A program made the position numbers and the translations under genes. The notes beneath the pieces are model-generated. The model did not search any database and had not been told where the DNA came from. It saw nothing but the letters and a program-made list of their open reading frames with translations. From contig JAHREC010000062.1 in assembly GCA_020081605.1 (NCBI GenBank), forward strand, positions 1,798,001 to 1,862,000: a stretch of 64,000 nt of DNA, written 5' to 3'. This document shows, in pieces, positions 12,811 to 24,420 of the stretch. The stretch's first letter is position 1. Every line of letters begins with the position of its first letter. The stretch is from Albifimbria verrucaria. Its lineage: Eukaryota > Ascomycota > Sordariomycetes > Hypocreales > Stachybotryaceae.

Positions 12811-14748
12811 ATGGATTTGATACTGCGAAACTCGCCGCGGGCGGTCACACGTGCTATATATATGGGGACATTGATTCTTGCCACATGCATTCAGGCAACG
12901 GACGCGACCGCCGCTTCTGATTTCCCGTACCTGATGCGACCAAACTGCCAGCACCCTCGGCCGATTCTCAGCAACTATACGAGCCAGAGTTCAGCCTCTT
13001 CAGCCGAGATGTGATTGGGAGAGCCCCTTTGGACGATCTACCTAAGTTGAAAAACAATGCACGAGAGGCCTCAAACCTAGAGAGTGGAAACACGAAATGT
13101 TACAAGGTCGAAAAGAGCGTGTTGTTCGGCACTGCTTCATCGCAAACTCGCAACGAGTTGAGAGCTGTTGCTCCTAAAATTGAGGATTCGGTCGATGACC
13201 CAGATACCCAGTTACGTCGACGCCAGAGTATATCCAAGACCTTGTATGTATCGGCCAACACTTGTCGGCAGCCGCGTCGCGCGTCATCAAATAACAGAGA
13301 TACGGCACCACCACAACTCATCCTTTCCGTCTCAACAAACGATGATGGATGCCCCGACATTACCCAGGATACACAAGGAGTTCGATCCGTGACGTTCGAA
13401 GAGGGCGCTGCGATGCTCATAGCTGATGCCAGCAGTGACGTCTACGTTAGTGTGACGGCCCCAAATGTCACAACGGAGTTTGAGGACGTGTACAACTTTG
13501 AAATTGCGGTTTCAGTAGATGACTACTACTACCGCTTCGACAACACCTCTGGATCGGAGCTTCTATGGGTAGATAGCGACTCACAGTCAGTGAGACTCAA
13601 GACAAATGACCTAACGAAAGACCAAGATGAGGTCGAGAAAATAATGGCACAACCGCTGCCATATGAACTCTTCGCCCACAACAGCGACTCTGACTCAATT
13701 AATGGCCTGCGTCATTCAGTCTGTGGGTTGATGAACGAAGCCCAAATCTTTGCGAAACGGGACGGCAAGGGCAAGCAACAGGACTTGGTAAAGACTAGTA
13801 TGGCTGTTCGGGGACAAGGAGGCATGCCAAAGCAGGAATTCTTCTTTGATGGGCTCAATGTGAGTTCTTCATATGTTGGCATCCTAGTGAAGCTCTCGGA
13901 GAGTGCTTCTCTCCGGACGGCAGGAATCGTCGGGAACTATAGGTGGCGGAGGAACTGTCTTCCAACCTCTTCAGTTTAGCACGACATCTGGTAAGACCCT
14001 TCTCCCTATTTGAAGATCCCTATTTGTAAGTATTGCTAACGCCAAAACAGAAAGCAACTGTGATCTCGTCAGTAATTTCGAATTTTGTAACGAGATAGAT
14101 TACGCAGTCCCAGGAAATGGAAACAAACTCAACACCACTGCTCTGGGAAAGGCTTACGATGACTTTGCAAAGTCAATGTACGACATGTTCGAAACAGTGA
14201 TGATGCAGATACCCTGCGAAACCGACTCGACCTCACAATATTCCTTGGCCAGGAATTGCCAGGACTGTAAAGATGCTTACAAGCAATGGCTGTGCACAGT
14301 AAGCATTCCACGCTGCTTGCCCTTCAATAGCTCCGACCCCTTTGCTATCAAGCGCAACGTTGGTCAGCCATTCCCCGACGGTACTCAGCTTCCAAACTCG
14401 GTCAAGGAGATGTTTGAACGGATACCTGGAAACAATGCTTCTCGCAACAGCTTCATCGATACGGAAATCGAGCCCGGGCCATACCTAGAGCTTCTGCCGT
14501 GCGACGATGTTTGTTACGAGGTTGTCCGGAGCTGCCCGTCGTCCATTAGCTTTAGTTGCCCTCGACCCCACATGATTGGTTTCAACGTCAGCTACGCTGA
14601 GAGGGACGAGGACTCCTCGATAATGTCCTGCAACTTTCCCGGCGAGGCCCGTACGCGTCGGGCCAACGCGGCTGGGATCGCGCTGCCACAGATGTCTCTG
14701 GTAGCAGCAGCTGCCCTCGTCGGCTCGCTGATCCTTGCCTTGGCGTAA
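12811..14748 (+). CDS. MID1: Stretch-activated Ca2+-permeable channel component Mid1
   Basis: Plasma-membrane subunit of the fungal high-affinity Ca2+ uptake system with Cch1. The N-terminus is hydrophobic (IYMGTLILATC), consistent with a signal sequence. The extracellular part has many N-glycosylation sites (for example NVT, NTS, NVS, NSS) and the family motif SRDVIGRAP near 13010. The C-terminal Cys-rich domain (about 14050-14640) includes CQDCKDAYKQWLCTVSIPRC and LLPCDDVCYEVVRSCP, the Mid1 signature. The protein ends in a hydrophobic run (LVAAAALVGSLILALA), as for a GPI or tail segment. The intron is at 13991-14050. Frame breaks are near 12924 and 13940. The exact N-terminus is the least certain part, because the first break lies right after the signal sequence. 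Confidence 0.92.
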
Positions 14749-15289
14749 CCCCCAAAAACAGAGACGATGTTTGGGGTTGTATGGATGTAGTGTTCTGTTG
14801 CATTGGCTCGGAGTTGGGATTTATTTGCTGAAAGTATTGGAAGGGTATAAGTGCCAAATGATTGAGTTGGACATGCCTGGGTCACGAATTTGAATAGATA
14901 CACATGACTACTACCACGTTAACTGTGGGATGATTATCAAGCTATAGAATAATGATGTCAGAGATGCGACGACAGAGTCGTCACGTTTGAAGATGCTACA
15001 CGGACCGGAGCGCACGGCATGCGCGAGCCGGTGCCTCAAACTAGTATACAGAAAATAGTATACACAAGGTCTCAAGGACAGAAAATGCTCGCTCTCCAAT
15101 AGCTAGGAAACGTATAGTGATCGTTCATAGCATGGATCTTTTCATCCAATGTCGCACCATTGCCTACTAGTCCTCTCATCGAACGCTTAGACGATGATCA
15201 CGGAGCCCATTGTGCAGCGACATCCTTCTCTTGCCGACGAAATCCACCATTGAGGGCCATCTCAGTATAGTGGGGTGGAAGTGTTGAGT
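14749..15289. other. Convergent intergenic region after MID1
   Basis: Lies between the convergent 3' ends of MID1 and the small mitochondrial protein gene. No gene or repeat is evident. Confidence 0.5.
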
Positions 15290-15781
15290 TCAAGTCTTCT
15301 TCGTCTCGGCCTTGACCGTCTTTTCGTAGTCGTGGACCTTGGCTTCGAGCTCTGCGATAGTAGCTAAAATCCATCGCGAAGTCGAGTGAGCATTTGTCCT
15401 AACCAGTGTATGCTTTCGAAATTTCACCGTAGTAACTGGGCGTTCTTACCATCGCGCTCAGCACGGATTTCATCCGTTTCTAGTTTTGTCCAGCTCCAGT
15501 AGGCGAATTGGTAGGTGAAGACGGCGAGCAGGAGGACCTTTGCGATCGGACGGGTGAATTGCTTGTAGAATTGAGACTGGAGGAGGTGCCGAGGTTAGCG
15601 AGGCTCGAAAAGAAGTGTAATATTGTATCTCAAGCAGTATGCGTGTGGGAGGGCTAAGGGTGAACGAACCGTGGCGCTGGGCTGCTTGGTCGCATAGCTT
15701 CTGGTAGCCCAGCGGCGCTCGGAAAAGAGTGGTTGTGCGCGCCGAGAGTGCAGCCCGGGACAGTAGCGCTCGCGACGACAT
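15290..15781 (-). CDS. Small predicted mitochondrial single-pass membrane protein
   Basis: I do not recognise a named family. The predicted protein is about 100 residues. It begins MSSRALLSRAALSARTTTLF and continues RRWATRSYATKQPSAT, an Arg/Ser/Ala-rich presequence with an RSYAT-type cleavage region, which points to mitochondrial import. A single hydrophobic segment follows (AKVLLLAVFTYQFAYWSW), then a short charged coiled-coil tail (AERDATIAELEAKVHDYEK). Three exons: introns about 15576-15669 (donor GTTCGT) and 15364-15449 (GT-AG, splitting the Asp-Ala junction). One base is off near 15725 in the presequence. It lies head-to-head with the YSY6 gene. It could be an assembly factor or small subunit of an inner-membrane complex, but that is inference from topology only. 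Confidence 0.75.
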
Positions 15782-16450
15782 TGCAGTGGAGTTTCTGTAT
15801 GGCGTTGAATGCAATCCTTATCAAGTGCCGTCGCCGATGTTGTCGTGGTGGGCGTAAGGCTGGTCGATCTTGAGACTGAAGCTATCCCCAAGGGCCTCAA
15901 AACGGCATCTCGAATGCCGAAGGTGATATGGTAATGCTGTGGCGGTGCTTCAGCCTTTCTCCACCTGCCGCATCTGTACTCTGTATCTGTAAGGGATTCT
16001 CCAACGGGGCTCGCAACGATTCGCCCAAGCCACAGCGGGGACTAGGCAAGGAGGGAGGGGGACCCAGGAAGGGAAGGAAACGGGAGGCACGGATACCGAT
16101 GGGTGCTGTAATTAACACTTTGGACGAAACAAAGCGCCAAGAATTAAGGTCCCCGAATTCCGCCCAGTGCTAACCCTCCATTGGGAAGTCTACCAAACAA
16201 TCCCGGCGCCCCAAGTGGAAATCTGTCCATTCGCGACTCACATTCCCTCCGTTCGAACCACATCATCCAGACCGAGAGCCTGCCTTTTCTTCTTCCCTCG
16301 TCCTTACCGCTCGCTCTCCTTTTCCACTTCTCCAATCCGCTTCCCCACCTGCGCTACATTCTACCGATCGCCTCTCGACCGATCGCAATTGCGCTTGCTT
16401 GACCTAAGAAAGGGGGATATCTCGACGAGCGACGCATCACAGACAGCATC
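15782..16450. other. Divergent promoter region upstream of YSY6
   Basis: Shared upstream region of the small mitochondrial protein gene (minus) and YSY6 (plus). CT-rich sequence at about 16265-16350 leads into the YSY6 start and is the likely plus-strand core promoter and leader. Confidence 0.5.
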
Positions 16451-16924
16451 ATGGTACGCAGCTCTCCTCCACGTCTTCCCTATCACTAGCTCTCCCTCCC
16501 CCTGCTCAGCCGCACGTGTTATTCTCTGGTAAAAGACATTCAGGCTAACCGCCGATCTCTCGTCTCGTTTATGCAGGCGCAAACAATCCAGCAGCGACAA
16601 CGGAACGCAAAGTTCGCCAAGGAGCAGGAGGCTCGCATGGGCAGGTCCGAGGACCAGATGAAGAAGAAGGTCAAGGAGGTCAAGAAGTCACCCATCTCCA
16701 TGTTCTGGATCGGTACGTCTACACCCTCGCCCTTATCCACCTGCGTCGTTGGCATCCCCTCGCTTGACTCGTTCTATCTATCCGTCGCGACCCCCAGTTG
16801 ACCATATACCACCCACCCTCTCTCCTCGTTCAATGCTAACCTTGCTTGTACTTGTATAGCCATTCTCGGATTCATCATCTTCGGCGGTCTCGTCTTCGAG
16901 GCCTTGACCCGCTTCTTCAGTTAA
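16451..16924 (+). CDS. YSY6: Stress-associated ER protein (SERP1/RAMP4, yeast Ysy6)
   Basis: A tail-anchored ER protein of about 66 residues that associates with the Sec61 translocon and stabilises membrane proteins under stress. The body is AQTIQQRQRNAKFAKEQEAR, followed by a basic stretch, KKSPISMFWI, a C-terminal anchor (AILGFIIFGGLVFEALTRFF) and Ser-stop, which matches the whole family. Exon 1 supplies only the ATG (16451-16453). Introns are 16454-16576 and 16713-16859, each with a CTAAC-type branch site before the acceptor. Without splicing, an ATG at 16571 would read Met-Gln-Ala in frame, so alternative initiation is possible. No frame break was found, unlike in most neighbours. Confidence 0.95.
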
Positions 16925-17304
16925 GAGCTTAGGGAATATGTAGGAAGTGAATTTGTGGCGGAGGCTTCAAGTCTGTACTCGGGCGCAATGTATCTGCTAC
17001 CGTCGTGGACAGGCCACTTGCTGGCTTACAGGAGAAATTTGGAAGCGGGAGAGAGCTACGCCATCATCGAGAATTTCAGTTTGTTCTGTGCGGGATGAGC
17101 ATACGCTGCTTGCTCGGCGTTCTGTTTGAGAAATCAAGACTCAATCACGACATTAGGGTATCGTGGGATTTGGCGCAAATGGCTTCATATATAAAGCTTT
17201 ATCAGAGCAATGGTATCACATTTTTGGCCCAAACCTCATGCGCCATAATATCGAGCAAAGAAATGCTATGAGTACAACCTGGGTTTCTGTACGTCCACTC
17301 CATT
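16925..17304. other. Convergent intergenic region after YSY6
   Basis: 3' flanks of YSY6 and of the SMAP-domain gene. Nothing else is seen. Confidence 0.5.
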
Positions 17305-18588
17305 TCAGGCACCAAGACCGCGACGCTGGCCGCTGGCCTCCATCTTCATCTTCATGCCTGCTTCGAATTGACGCTGGATGTCCGCCTCGGCCTTGACGGA
17401 GTTGGACTTGGTCTGGCCAACGTTCGTAGGCTGGGCTCCTCCACTGCCTCCTTTCTTACCTCCCAAAAGCCGGAGGAATTTGGCCTGACGAGCGTTGCCG
17501 CCATCGAGCTCCCCGACACTCCATTGCTCTCCAGTGCTTTGCGCAGCTGTTTTGGCCTTGCCACCCTCCTGCTTTCCTTGGTTGCTATCCTCCTGTTGCT
17601 CCTTGTCCTTGCCAGCAGCGTCGCGCTTACGCTTCTTCTCGGCCTTCTTGGCTTGCTTGTCGGTTTCGACTTCATCAAGCTCATCGGCCTTCTTTGCCTT
17701 TTTGGCTTCTTGGACTTCTTCAAGTCCTCAGATTCGTCGTCAGAAGCTTCACTGACGGCTTTCTTGGCCTTGTCTTTCTTGGACTTTTTCTTTTCAGACT
17801 TGGTTGCAACCTCTGCTGCGGATTCAGCTTCGGCGGGCGGCTTGGCCTTCTTGCTCTTTTTGGATCCTGTGTCTACGACAAACACTTCCTTCTTCGGCGC
17901 AACAGCCTCGTCGTCGGATCCGCTCTCCGACGGTGATGAATCATCGCTGGATGATGCGTCAGAGGCATCTTTCTCTGTCAAGGAGCGCCGCCGTCATCCT
18001 CGGAAGATGTAGAGTCGTCGGAAGTTTCGGAATCGTCGGCGTCAGGCATGGTGGTATCGGCTTCGGTCTGGTTCTGCGCCGGGGCGTGTGTCAGCTGTGC
18101 ATCCAGTCCACCACGTGGGGTACGGAGGACCCGAAGAGACTGCACGAACCTCCATCGATCGGGTCAGGGCCTCGTAAGTAGCGGCGACCCTCTTGGCCTC
18201 TGCAAGAAGCTTGTTGGCCTGGGCCTCGAGCTTCTGGGAACGCTTCAGCAGGCGCTGTCGCTTCTTCTCCTGCTTGGCCGGCCGGTTGGCCAGGTCCTTG
18301 GCCTTGATCTCCGCTTTGCGCTCAGCCGAATCCTTGGTTGACGGTTGGGCATTTGTTTTACGGGCGCGCTTGGCCTCCGCCTTGGCCAGCCGCTTGGCTT
18401 TGCGGTCCTCGTTCCGCTTTTCTTTGGAGTTTGCTTTAGACTTCACCTTGCCTGTTTGACCCTTGCGGTTTCAGTAGACTGGAGGGAATAACGAGGGGTT
18501 GCCGAGGCGTGTATAACAAAGCATCCGGAATCCTACCTTGCAGTTGAGCCGAATCCGGCTGCTTGCCTGGGGTGGCGGCCGGCGCCAT
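17305..18588 (-). CDS. Lysine-rich nuclear/nucleolar-type protein with C-terminal SMAP-like domain
   Basis: The C-terminal 70 residues resemble the small acidic protein (SMAP) domain: EQWSVGELDGGNARQAKFLR then LLGGKKGG, ending MKMKMEASGQRRGLGA. The rest is low complexity: a basic helical region (KRNEDRKAKRLAKAEAKRAR) that could bind nucleic acid, an acidic Ser/Asp tract (DSETSDDSTSSEDDGG) and Lys-rich repeats (KSEKKKSKKDKAKKA) resembling nuclear localisation signals. Exon 1 is MAPAATPGKQPDSAQLQ from the ATG at 18588, with introns about 18454-18538 and 18087-18150. Breaks are near 17988 and 17705. Function is not established from the sequence; nucleolar or chromatin association is inferred from composition. 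Confidence 0.8.
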
Positions 18589-21500
18589 GATGAACGAGGC
18601 TTGAGTGATGATGTGAGGTCAAGCGCCGTGGACAAGCCAAATACTACGTAAGGGCTCGGGAGTTCAGGAGAAGACAAGGATGAATGGCAATCAGTTGTGT
18701 CGATTGCATGCAGGGAGGCTAGTGCAATTGAGGAAAGGATGTCGCTCGACGGCAGAGGACGTTCTCCTCCGAATGCTGTATTCCTGGATCTTTTTTTTTT
18801 TTTCTTGGAGGAAACGGAATTCAGATGGAGGCGGCTTTTCTGCCGAGCGGTCAGTGGGTCCTGGAGTTGATCATCGCGTGGGCAAGTCACTAGGTACCTC
18901 GCCTACCCTACCGCGCCCATCAGTGGACAGGAGCACACTGCACGAGAGTGGGCCTGCCACATGGGATGGATCATCGTCAAGCCATTGGCAAGTCATCAAG
19001 CAGCAAGCCCATTTCTGCAATGCCTAATTTGGGGAGTATTCTGCACGACGTTGTACCACGACTACCACCTGTACCTGAACCGCCCCGCACCCGTCTCCTC
19101 TTCTCCTGTAGGGCTCTCTGGGCCTCAGCTCAGGCTCACACCACACCCACGCTGCACTGGCCTCGCCTGCACGTCAGTGGTGCACGGCGAGCTCGGGTAT
19201 CGCCTGCTGGAGCACAACCAGTAACATCGCTAGCGATCGCTACAGGACACGGGACAGGCCGTTGCTACCCAAAGTATTTGCGTTAGGGGAGTACCTGGGG
19301 CACCTCGGCTGAACATGTCGTTACATAAGGTGATGGCCAGACGATGGACACTAAAGCAGGTGGGTAGTCTTGCATGACATCAAATACCTACATGTACGGT
19401 AGCACTCCTGTAAGTCCTCCCAAGCCAAGAGCTGATCATCCGCTCCGCCCGCCGTTTGTCCCTGGCAGGCGTTCAAGTAAGGAACAGATGCTGCATGTAT
19501 GGTCCGGGGATGGGACTGAGTAATTGCCAGCTCAAGTCCGAGCCAACGTCTGCATCCTTCTAGATCGCTTCCAAAAGTTGGCGTTGGTGCACCAAGCTCG
19601 CAGTGCAGTGATGGAACTCCCCTCCTTTCTAGATCGCACTCCATTCCCCAATACAACCAGACCATCCATCGTCCCAATTTCTGGCCCGAGCAGCACACAA
19701 GGGTGTCCATAAAAGACGACGATAGATTGACAACAAGACAGACAGAGGAAGCACCGAATCTGCCTCGCGCACCCACACCTGGCCCGGGCGCCCGGGCGCG
19801 CCTACGCGCCTGCAAGTGAGTGCAAGCAAGCCTCGTCCACCCCTCCCTCCCTCCCCTACCCTCTGCCTCTGGCTGGGATGGGAGGGGTGATGCATTAACC
19901 CAAGACGAGTCGATATCCTCATTCCCCAGGGCCTGCTCATCGGTCGGCCCATGTGCGACTGCCTCTCTCGGTGCATTATCGCCGACTTTGTGGCTTTTCC
20001 TCGTCAACCCAGGGGTGAAACGGGTGTCTCGTCTGAGCACATCTCACCTAAATCGTCTTCGCCGCTAGCACCAGACGCACCGTTTGCCATGGGCTCGTGC
20101 AGGAGCAGGAGCAGCGGCAGCAGCAGGGCTGATGGGAGTAGTGGTAGCAAGACTAGGTGGTGTATGCAACCCCCTTTTGGAAGTCTGCAGGAATTTATCG
20201 ATCTCTCTGAGCGAGATGGGCATCGGAGGCATACCAGACGAGGTTAGCTAGCAGGCGAGCACCTGAACGCAGAGCAACACGATGCCGTCACCGTCGTCAT
20301 GGTAAGGCCTGGTGGGCCGTGGATGCGTAGAGCTGGATTTACAGTCAATATCGAGACTGCCGAAACCCATTCTGAGTCATTTGATAGTGCTCTTGGCCCT
20401 TTAGCCCACCACATCCACGTAAGATCTGCTCGACTGCCAGGGTGTTATTGGAACAGGTTAAACCAAGATGAATTGATGTAGAACAGTGAGGGGCAAGGGA
20501 TGGCCCAACATGGCAAGTCGGCGCTTCAAGTGGCTCGCCGGGCTCCACATGGCCGCCACATGTCCGCCGCCTCCCGCTTAGTCCCGGACACGGTCTTTTG
20601 CCATCCTCATTAAGCATAACGCGAAAGCGTCGTTTAGCAAAAGGGCCGGATGGATATGTGCCAGGCACGCCGTCATGGCAGTCAGTCGGTGGCTTACAAT
20701 CTCACAAAGACCAGGACAGGAAGAAAGAAAGAAAGCAAGAAGGCCATGATAAAGTCGAGCAGACAATGTTAGACGAATACAGTAATAAGCATAAGTCCAC
20801 AATAAGAAGGACATGGCCAAAAATGGACAGTACATGCGCTGCATGCGTTCTGTCCATTTCAGTGAGGACTCGCCGTCTCTACAATCCTCCAAACCAGGCC
20901 CCATGAACGTGCCATCCCTTCTCACATTACAGGCACGTGCATGTCTGCGTTTGCTCTCTCTAACAGATCGGTTTCCAATTCATCTCTGTTGGGAGGGCAG
21001 ATCTGGTCTGGATGCGCTCATGCCATGACCCCGTAGCCTTGTGTCGCCCAAAGTACACTCGCATTAGGTAATATGAGGAGCCATTCTCGACTACAGCTGA
21101 TCCTCGGCCGCTTCCCGGGTGTGGTCTGCCACAAACAATTCACTCGATTGACTAAGGTTGGTCCCTGCCTACTTGATTACATACACGTGGACCATGTGCC
21201 AACAACAATTCGCAAATTTCGGCTCCAAGCCTTATCCCCTAGGCCATCGTATCACACAGCGCAGAATACGAAGAGGCTCGAAAAGGGGGAGGAGAGGGGA
21301 GGCGCTCATGGTTCTCTGGGTCAAAGGGAAAAATTGAAATCTATTGAGTGAACTCTCCCAAACGCTCGTACAGCCGAGCCATCTAAGTGGTGACACGCCA
21401 GCCTGCGGCTTCTTGAGACTGGAACCCCATCTTAGTACAAAAATAGCTCCAAAAAGAAACTAAAGCAGACGGGTAGGCTAAGTGCCCCGAAGGTGAAGAG

Positions 21501-21866
21501 AAAACCCCAAAAATATCTCTGCCAAAAGCAAAGCGAGGCAGACTGAAACAAGAGTGAGAAAGGGTATAGTACATGAATTGAAGAAAGGTATCGTGGAGAG
21601 AATCAGTGTCTCCCACAGAGCTTGCGCTCACCCGACGAAAAAAAGAACATGACGGTCATAACGCAGATCATAAAAGTTACACATTCCGGCCTATCCTCCG
21701 TTTGTGCTCGCTCACAGCTCCAATACCTCTTTGTGGAACTCCGTGCCGTGTTTCCTTTTTATTTCCCAAGTCCCAAAATCTAGGCCTTTGTGTCAGTTCC
21801 CGTCCGGTTTCAACCGAGGGCTTGTTGTGGCACTCACCCGTTTACCAATCTCTTCCCGCTCGTCCA
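18589..21866. other. Gene-poor region, about 3.3 kb
   Basis: No convincing gene. The ORFs on both strands lack recognisable motifs and introns. It contains a poly-T run near 18790, a CpG-rich palindromic stretch at 19780-19812, Ser/Ala-coding CAG/AGC-rich sequence near 20100-20140 and a GAAA-type repeat at about 20722-20742. It would include the promoter of the SMAP-domain gene and the 3' region of the bZIP-like gene. Confidence 0.5.
20722..20742 (+). repeat. GAAA microsatellite (short)
   Basis: A short run of GAAA units, imperfect at both ends, in the gene-poor region. Confidence 0.6.
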
Positions 21867-22487
21867 TCAGTGGCTAGGGTAGCCATGCAGGTTGGGATCG
21901 TAGCCCTCCAGCCCGTAGTTTCCTTCTTCGTAATATGGCTCATCGCCACCGCTACTTCCATAGCTATCAGCTTGGCTCATGCCATGCCCATAGGCATAGC
22001 CATAGTAGCCGGCAGAGTAGCCATCCTCCCCGGTATAGGTGCCGCGCCCACTGCTTCGCCGACTCTCGGCCTCGTGGCCTCTCGCGATACAGTGAGGCAG
22101 GTTGAAACCTCCCCAAGGTGGGTCGATACCAGCAGCGAGGTCTTCGCCAGATGGTATCCGGTAGCTGTTGCCCGCGTGTTGCTGGTTACGCATCTCGCGT
22201 TCTGCTTTCTCCTTGTTCTCCTGGTCTTCTCGCCTAAACAAGTCACACCGTTAGCTTTTATTCATATAAATGTATGGCAGCCATCAGGTAGACTTACGAA
22301 ACTTGCGCTGGGCAATGCGGTTTTGAATTCGTCGTCGCTCCTCAGGGTCCTTCACATCTGTCCAATCCACGTCGTTGCCACCCGACTTGGATTTCTTTGA
22401 CTGAACAGGTGAAGAGCATTGCTTCTTTGAGCTTCCGGAGTGGCTCCTGGAGCTCCCAGAGTGGCTTCTTGAGCTTCCTCCAGTCAT
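21867..22487 (-). CDS. bZIP-like protein with Yap/Pap1-type basic region
   Basis: A short protein of about 180 residues. The start MTGGSSRSHSGSSRSHSGSS contains a direct Ser/His repeat. It is followed by DWTDVKDPEERRRIQNRIAQ and RKFREK, a basic region with the N-x-x-A-Q-x-x-F-R pattern seen in fungal Yap/Pap1-type bZIP proteins. The C-terminus, GNSYRIPSGEDLAAG then a Tyr/Gly-rich tail ending NLHGYPSH, matches a fungal-specific group I know only as uncharacterised bZIP regulators. The intron at about 22240-22306 sits inside the basic region and splits an Arg codon; one base is missing near 22226. No leucine heptads follow the basic region. The start at 22487 is the first ATG before the repeat. 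DNA binding is inferred from the basic region. Confidence 0.82.
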
Positions 22488-23501
22488 TGTGAGCTGAGTC
22501 TCCGTACCCGAGGGGCTTGGTGGGGATGATGATCTCTTTCTCTTGTGACCTGCAGCCGCTTGTGCGCGCGTGAGGGTCTCGACAGGGAAAGAAACAGTAC
22601 GACGAGGTGTGAGCCTCGACGGTGTGGTAGACGTGTATGAAAGGCACCTCTTGGGGCTTTCGAAGGTTCTGGGGAGGCACTTTGTATACGTATCTTGGGA
22701 AGGGAGAGATGGGCAGGTGAGGAATCTTGAGACAAGGACATCAACGAAGAGTGATGTGTGTGAGGTCCGAGAGCGAGAAAGTTGAGCAAGGTGCTAGGAC
22801 GTGTTGTACTTATATCTCGTGTGAATCAACGGTAGGAGGAGAAAGAGGAAGAGAGAAACCTGTGGAGTAGGGGTGTTGCCGGGGTGTAAAGGGAAATGGG
22901 CATGCCTAATTCGCACATGCAGATGGCCATGGAAGTTGAGTTCTCATCGAATCTGCAGAGGAGAAGTGCCGGATTTACGGATGAGGCTCCTCGAAGCCAC
23001 AAAACGTTGCAAGTGGAGCCCGCGGGTGAACGTCTCCTGATACCTCCGGTATGCCTGGCCCCAAGCTGGACATCCATGATTCAACGGATCTGCAGCATCA
23101 AACAGGGACAGCACGGGGCCCGGTGCATGTCAACGTCGTTCAACATGCCCGGTAGGGCAGACTGGAGATGAGAGATGGTAACGCACGCCATGGGATGACG
23201 GCCGCTACCACGTCGCCACCCCTCCCCATCTTCCTTGAAGCCTCCACTAAAGCTCGACGACAGTCTCAGCCATGGCAGTGTAGGGCGTGGGACAGGCTGC
23301 CGAATGGAGGGAAGCCACCCGAGGGAGAGGCGTATGCCAGGGACGTCGAGGGACGGGAAGGGGGTGGTTGGGCGTGTCTCTCCCCAATGCCCAGAACGCC
23401 TCATCGGGGTATCACGACGTGGGTGACTGGGCTCACGTCCAAGCCTTGCTTGCTTAATTAGCAAATGGGTTAAAAAACGTACCATCTACAAGCACCACAG
23501 T

Positions 23502-23533
23502 GGGGATGGGATGGGGATGGGGATGGGGATGGG
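23502..23533 (+). repeat. GGGGAT tandem repeat, G-quadruplex-like
   Basis: Five to six copies of a GGGGAT/GGGAT unit, giving six G-tracts of three or four separated by AT. Confidence 0.9.
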
Positions 23534-24109
23534 CATGCGTGTGGACGTCTAAAGGCCGGACGCCGTTCGGTAGCAGGTAGGTACTGGGTACCTCCTGGGC
23601 GGGCTGTTGGTTGCAGCTTCTCATGTACCTACTAACTGAGAATGGTTTGGCATCGTCGCGAGGCGGCCAGCCTCACAACCAGGGGTTGGAGGAGAAAAGT
23701 GTGGGAGCGAGCAACGAAATGAATGAATTACAGAGTCCCGACATGGGGAGTGGAAACAGTCCCGCTTCAAGGCGACGAATGAACGCAAACCCGAGTTATA
23801 CGATGGGCGAGGTGGTCAAGGGGAAGCCACACCAAAGACCAGGGACGTGATCGAACGCAAGAGTTAGCATCACCATCCCCATCGCTTAGGCGCAGCCGCA
23901 GGCTCCCATTGGACGCAAAGGGATTAATTTTAGTCGCGAGCCAGAGAAGAAAGATGAAAGGGCAGCGCCTAGGCAGAGCTAGAGCTAGAGCTGGGGCTAG
24001 AGAGGCAGAGCCAGTCAGCCGGTTTGGTCAAACGACGACAAATACGGCATTGAATGCGCGAGATTGTCTGTCTGTCAAGACTCAACCTGAGACCGGCAAA
24101 TATCCCCAC

Positions 24110-24148
24110 GGCAAGGCAAGGCAAGGCAAGGGAAGGGAAGGGAAAAGA
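24110..24148 (+). repeat. GGCAA/GGGAA short tandem repeats
   Basis: Consecutive GGCAA units pass into GGGAA units in a purine-rich stretch. Confidence 0.8.
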
Positions 24149-24382
24149 AAACCAAGAGAAAAGAAAAGCGGTTCGACACGTGAGAAAGTGCTGACCGAGG
24201 CGATCAACAAGCCCTTCCTGGACTCCCTGTGCTCAAGGACCCGAGTCCAGGCGCAATTGTCTGCCCGGCGACCAGATGATTGCAAAGTCACAGCCAACCC
24301 TGCGGCCAGATAAGAGTCCCGACTACCGATTTATCGCATGGCGGGCATGCATGCAAGGTGGGCATCATCTCGTCGCGTGGGT

Positions 24383-24419
<37 letters not shown>

Positions 24420-24420
24420 G
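24383..24420. repeat. GTC trinucleotide microsatellite, about 12 copies
   Basis: A near-perfect run of GTC, followed by GGCGTT-type degenerate copies to about 24440. It accounts for poly-Arg, poly-Ser and poly-Asp ORFs in the overlapping frames. Confidence 0.95.

Noticed and set aside
17368..18012. 214-codon plus-strand Leu/Ser-rich ORF resembling a membrane protein
   Set aside because: It is the reverse of the Lys/Glu-rich SMAP-domain gene.
21606..22400. 264-codon plus-strand hydrophobic ORF
   Set aside because: It is antisense to the bZIP-like gene, whose basic region and splice sites are convincing.
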